DNA from: Mycobacterium sp.
GTDB lineage: Bacteria > Actinomycetota > Actinomycetes > Mycobacteriales > Mycobacteriaceae
Assembly: GCA_025965815.1 (NCBI GenBank)
Contig: JAOPWF010000363.1
Coordinates: 1-5,375, forward strand
Reading direction: 5' to 3'
DNA: 5,375 nucleotides
The stretch's first letter is position 1. The number at the start of each line of letters is the position of its first letter. Shown here one piece after another: positions 4,797 to 5,375 of the stretch. A model generated the notes under the pieces. That model made no database searches and had not been told where the DNA came from. It worked only from the letters and a program-made list of their open reading frames with translations. A program made the position numbers and the translations under genes.

Positions 4797-5375
4797 GTGC
4801 GCTTGACTCCGGGTGAAGACCCGACTGTTCTGCCGGACCCCCAGGTCCCGCCGAGGCCGACCGCTTCCGCGATGCGACGTGTGTTGCGACGTGCCCGCGA
4901 TGGGGTGGCCCTGAACGTCGAAGAGGCCGCGATCGCCATGACCGCGCGCGGCGACGATCTCGTCGAACTGAGCGCCAGCGCGGCCCGAGTGCGTGACGCC
5001 GGGCTGAAGTCGTCCGGGCGCCGCGGAGCCAACGGGCGGCTGCCGATCAGTTACTCCCGCAAGGTCTTCATTCCGGTCACCCATCTGTGCCGGGACAGCT
5101 GCCACTACTGCACCTTTGTCACCGTGCCCGGCAAGCTGCGCGCCGCCGGCGCAGGCATGTACCTGGAACCGGACGAGATCTTGGACATCGCTCGCCGTGG
5201 CGCGGAACTTGGCTGCAAGGAGGCGCTTTTCACCCTCGGAGACCGACCCGAAGAACGGTGGGACGAGGCGCGTCAGTGGCTCGACGAGCGCGGCTTCAAC
5301 TCGACACTGGACTATGTGCGGGCGATGGCGATCCGGGTGCTGGAGGAGACCGGACTGCTGCCGCACCTGAATCCG
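4797..5375 (+). CDS. fbiC: FbiC, FO synthase (F420 synthesis), 5' part
   Basis: FbiC makes FO (7,8-didemethyl-8-hydroxy-5-deazariboflavin), the chromophore of coenzyme F420, from tyrosine and 5-amino-6-ribitylaminouracil, using two radical SAM domains, CofG-like then CofH-like. Only 193 codons of an expected 850 or so are present; the gene runs off the right edge without a stop. The visible part includes [24 protein letters not shown] helices at about 30-50, [15 protein letters not shown] leading into the radical SAM cluster motif CxxxCxxC (C98, C102, C105), and [11 protein letters not shown] (145-155) typical of CofG. The GTG at 4797 places RRVLRR at residue 27, exactly where M. tuberculosis FbiC has it, and aligns LPDPQVPP with its LPSPVVPP. 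It follows GGAG (4783-4786) at ten bases. GTG codons at 4752, 4716 and 4698 are in frame and would add unmatched residues. Confidence 0.95.
   Translation, partial: MRLTPGEDPTVLPDPQVPPRPTASAMRRVLRRARDGVALNVEEAAIAMTARGDDLVELSASAARVRDAGLKSSGRRGANGRLPISYSRKVFIPVTHLCRDSCHYCTFVTVPGKLRAAGAGMYLEPDEILDIARRGAELGCKEALFTLGDRPEERWDEARQWLDERGFNSTLDYVRAMAIRVLEETGLLPHLNP

Noticed and set aside
4722..5366. Open frame antisense to fbiC
   Set aside because: It is opposite the radical SAM motif region of a clearly recognised gene and shows no family features.
1..5375. CRISPR arrays, tRNA or rRNA genes, insertion sequences, phage or toxin-antitoxin modules
   Set aside because: No regular repeat-spacer pattern, cloverleaf, transposase motif or terminal inverted repeat pair was seen on either strand.

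Overview
The window looks chromosomal and actinobacterial, most likely from a mycobacterium (Mycobacterium/Mycolicibacterium type). It is GC-rich with strong G/C in third codon positions, and it carries the mycothiol gene mshB and the coenzyme F420 gene fbiC, separated by a small membrane protein. From memory this matches the M. tuberculosis order Rv1170 (mshB), Rv1171, Rv1172c (PE12), Rv1173 (fbiC), except that a cytochrome P450 gene sits here where PE12 sits there.

Layout. Positions 1-202 are a lower-GC flank with no convincing gene but two AT-rich palindromes. Positions 203-1489 (minus strand) encode an unusual ClC-family chloride channel or transporter. A divergent promoter region (about 1490-1655) separates it from mshB (1656-2540, plus), whose best start gives a protein aligned end to end with M. 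tuberculosis MshB and probably a leaderless mRNA. After a GC-rich hairpin come a 35-codon acidic small ORF with a good ribosome binding site (2636-2743) and a four-helix membrane protein (2767-3165). A 191-base gap with a 26-base inverted repeat leads into a complete cytochrome P450 (3357-4673). A 123-base gap with nested GC-rich repeats leads into fbiC (4797 to the right edge), cut after 193 codons, so only the start of its CofG-like radical SAM half is visible.

How the genes relate. MshB makes the mycothiol precursor GlcN-Ins and FbiC makes FO, the deazaflavin chromophore of F420. Both are housekeeping redox cofactor enzymes. The ClC protein, the small ORF and the membrane protein have no demonstrated link to them. 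The P450 has no redox partner in view and looks like an accessory insertion into a conserved neighbourhood.

I see no dramatic new system. The points most worth a second look are the 35-residue ORF, the ClC protein lacking several residues typical of H+/Cl- exchangers, an odd basic patch in the P450 that may record compensating frameshifts, and the inverted repeat in front of the P450.
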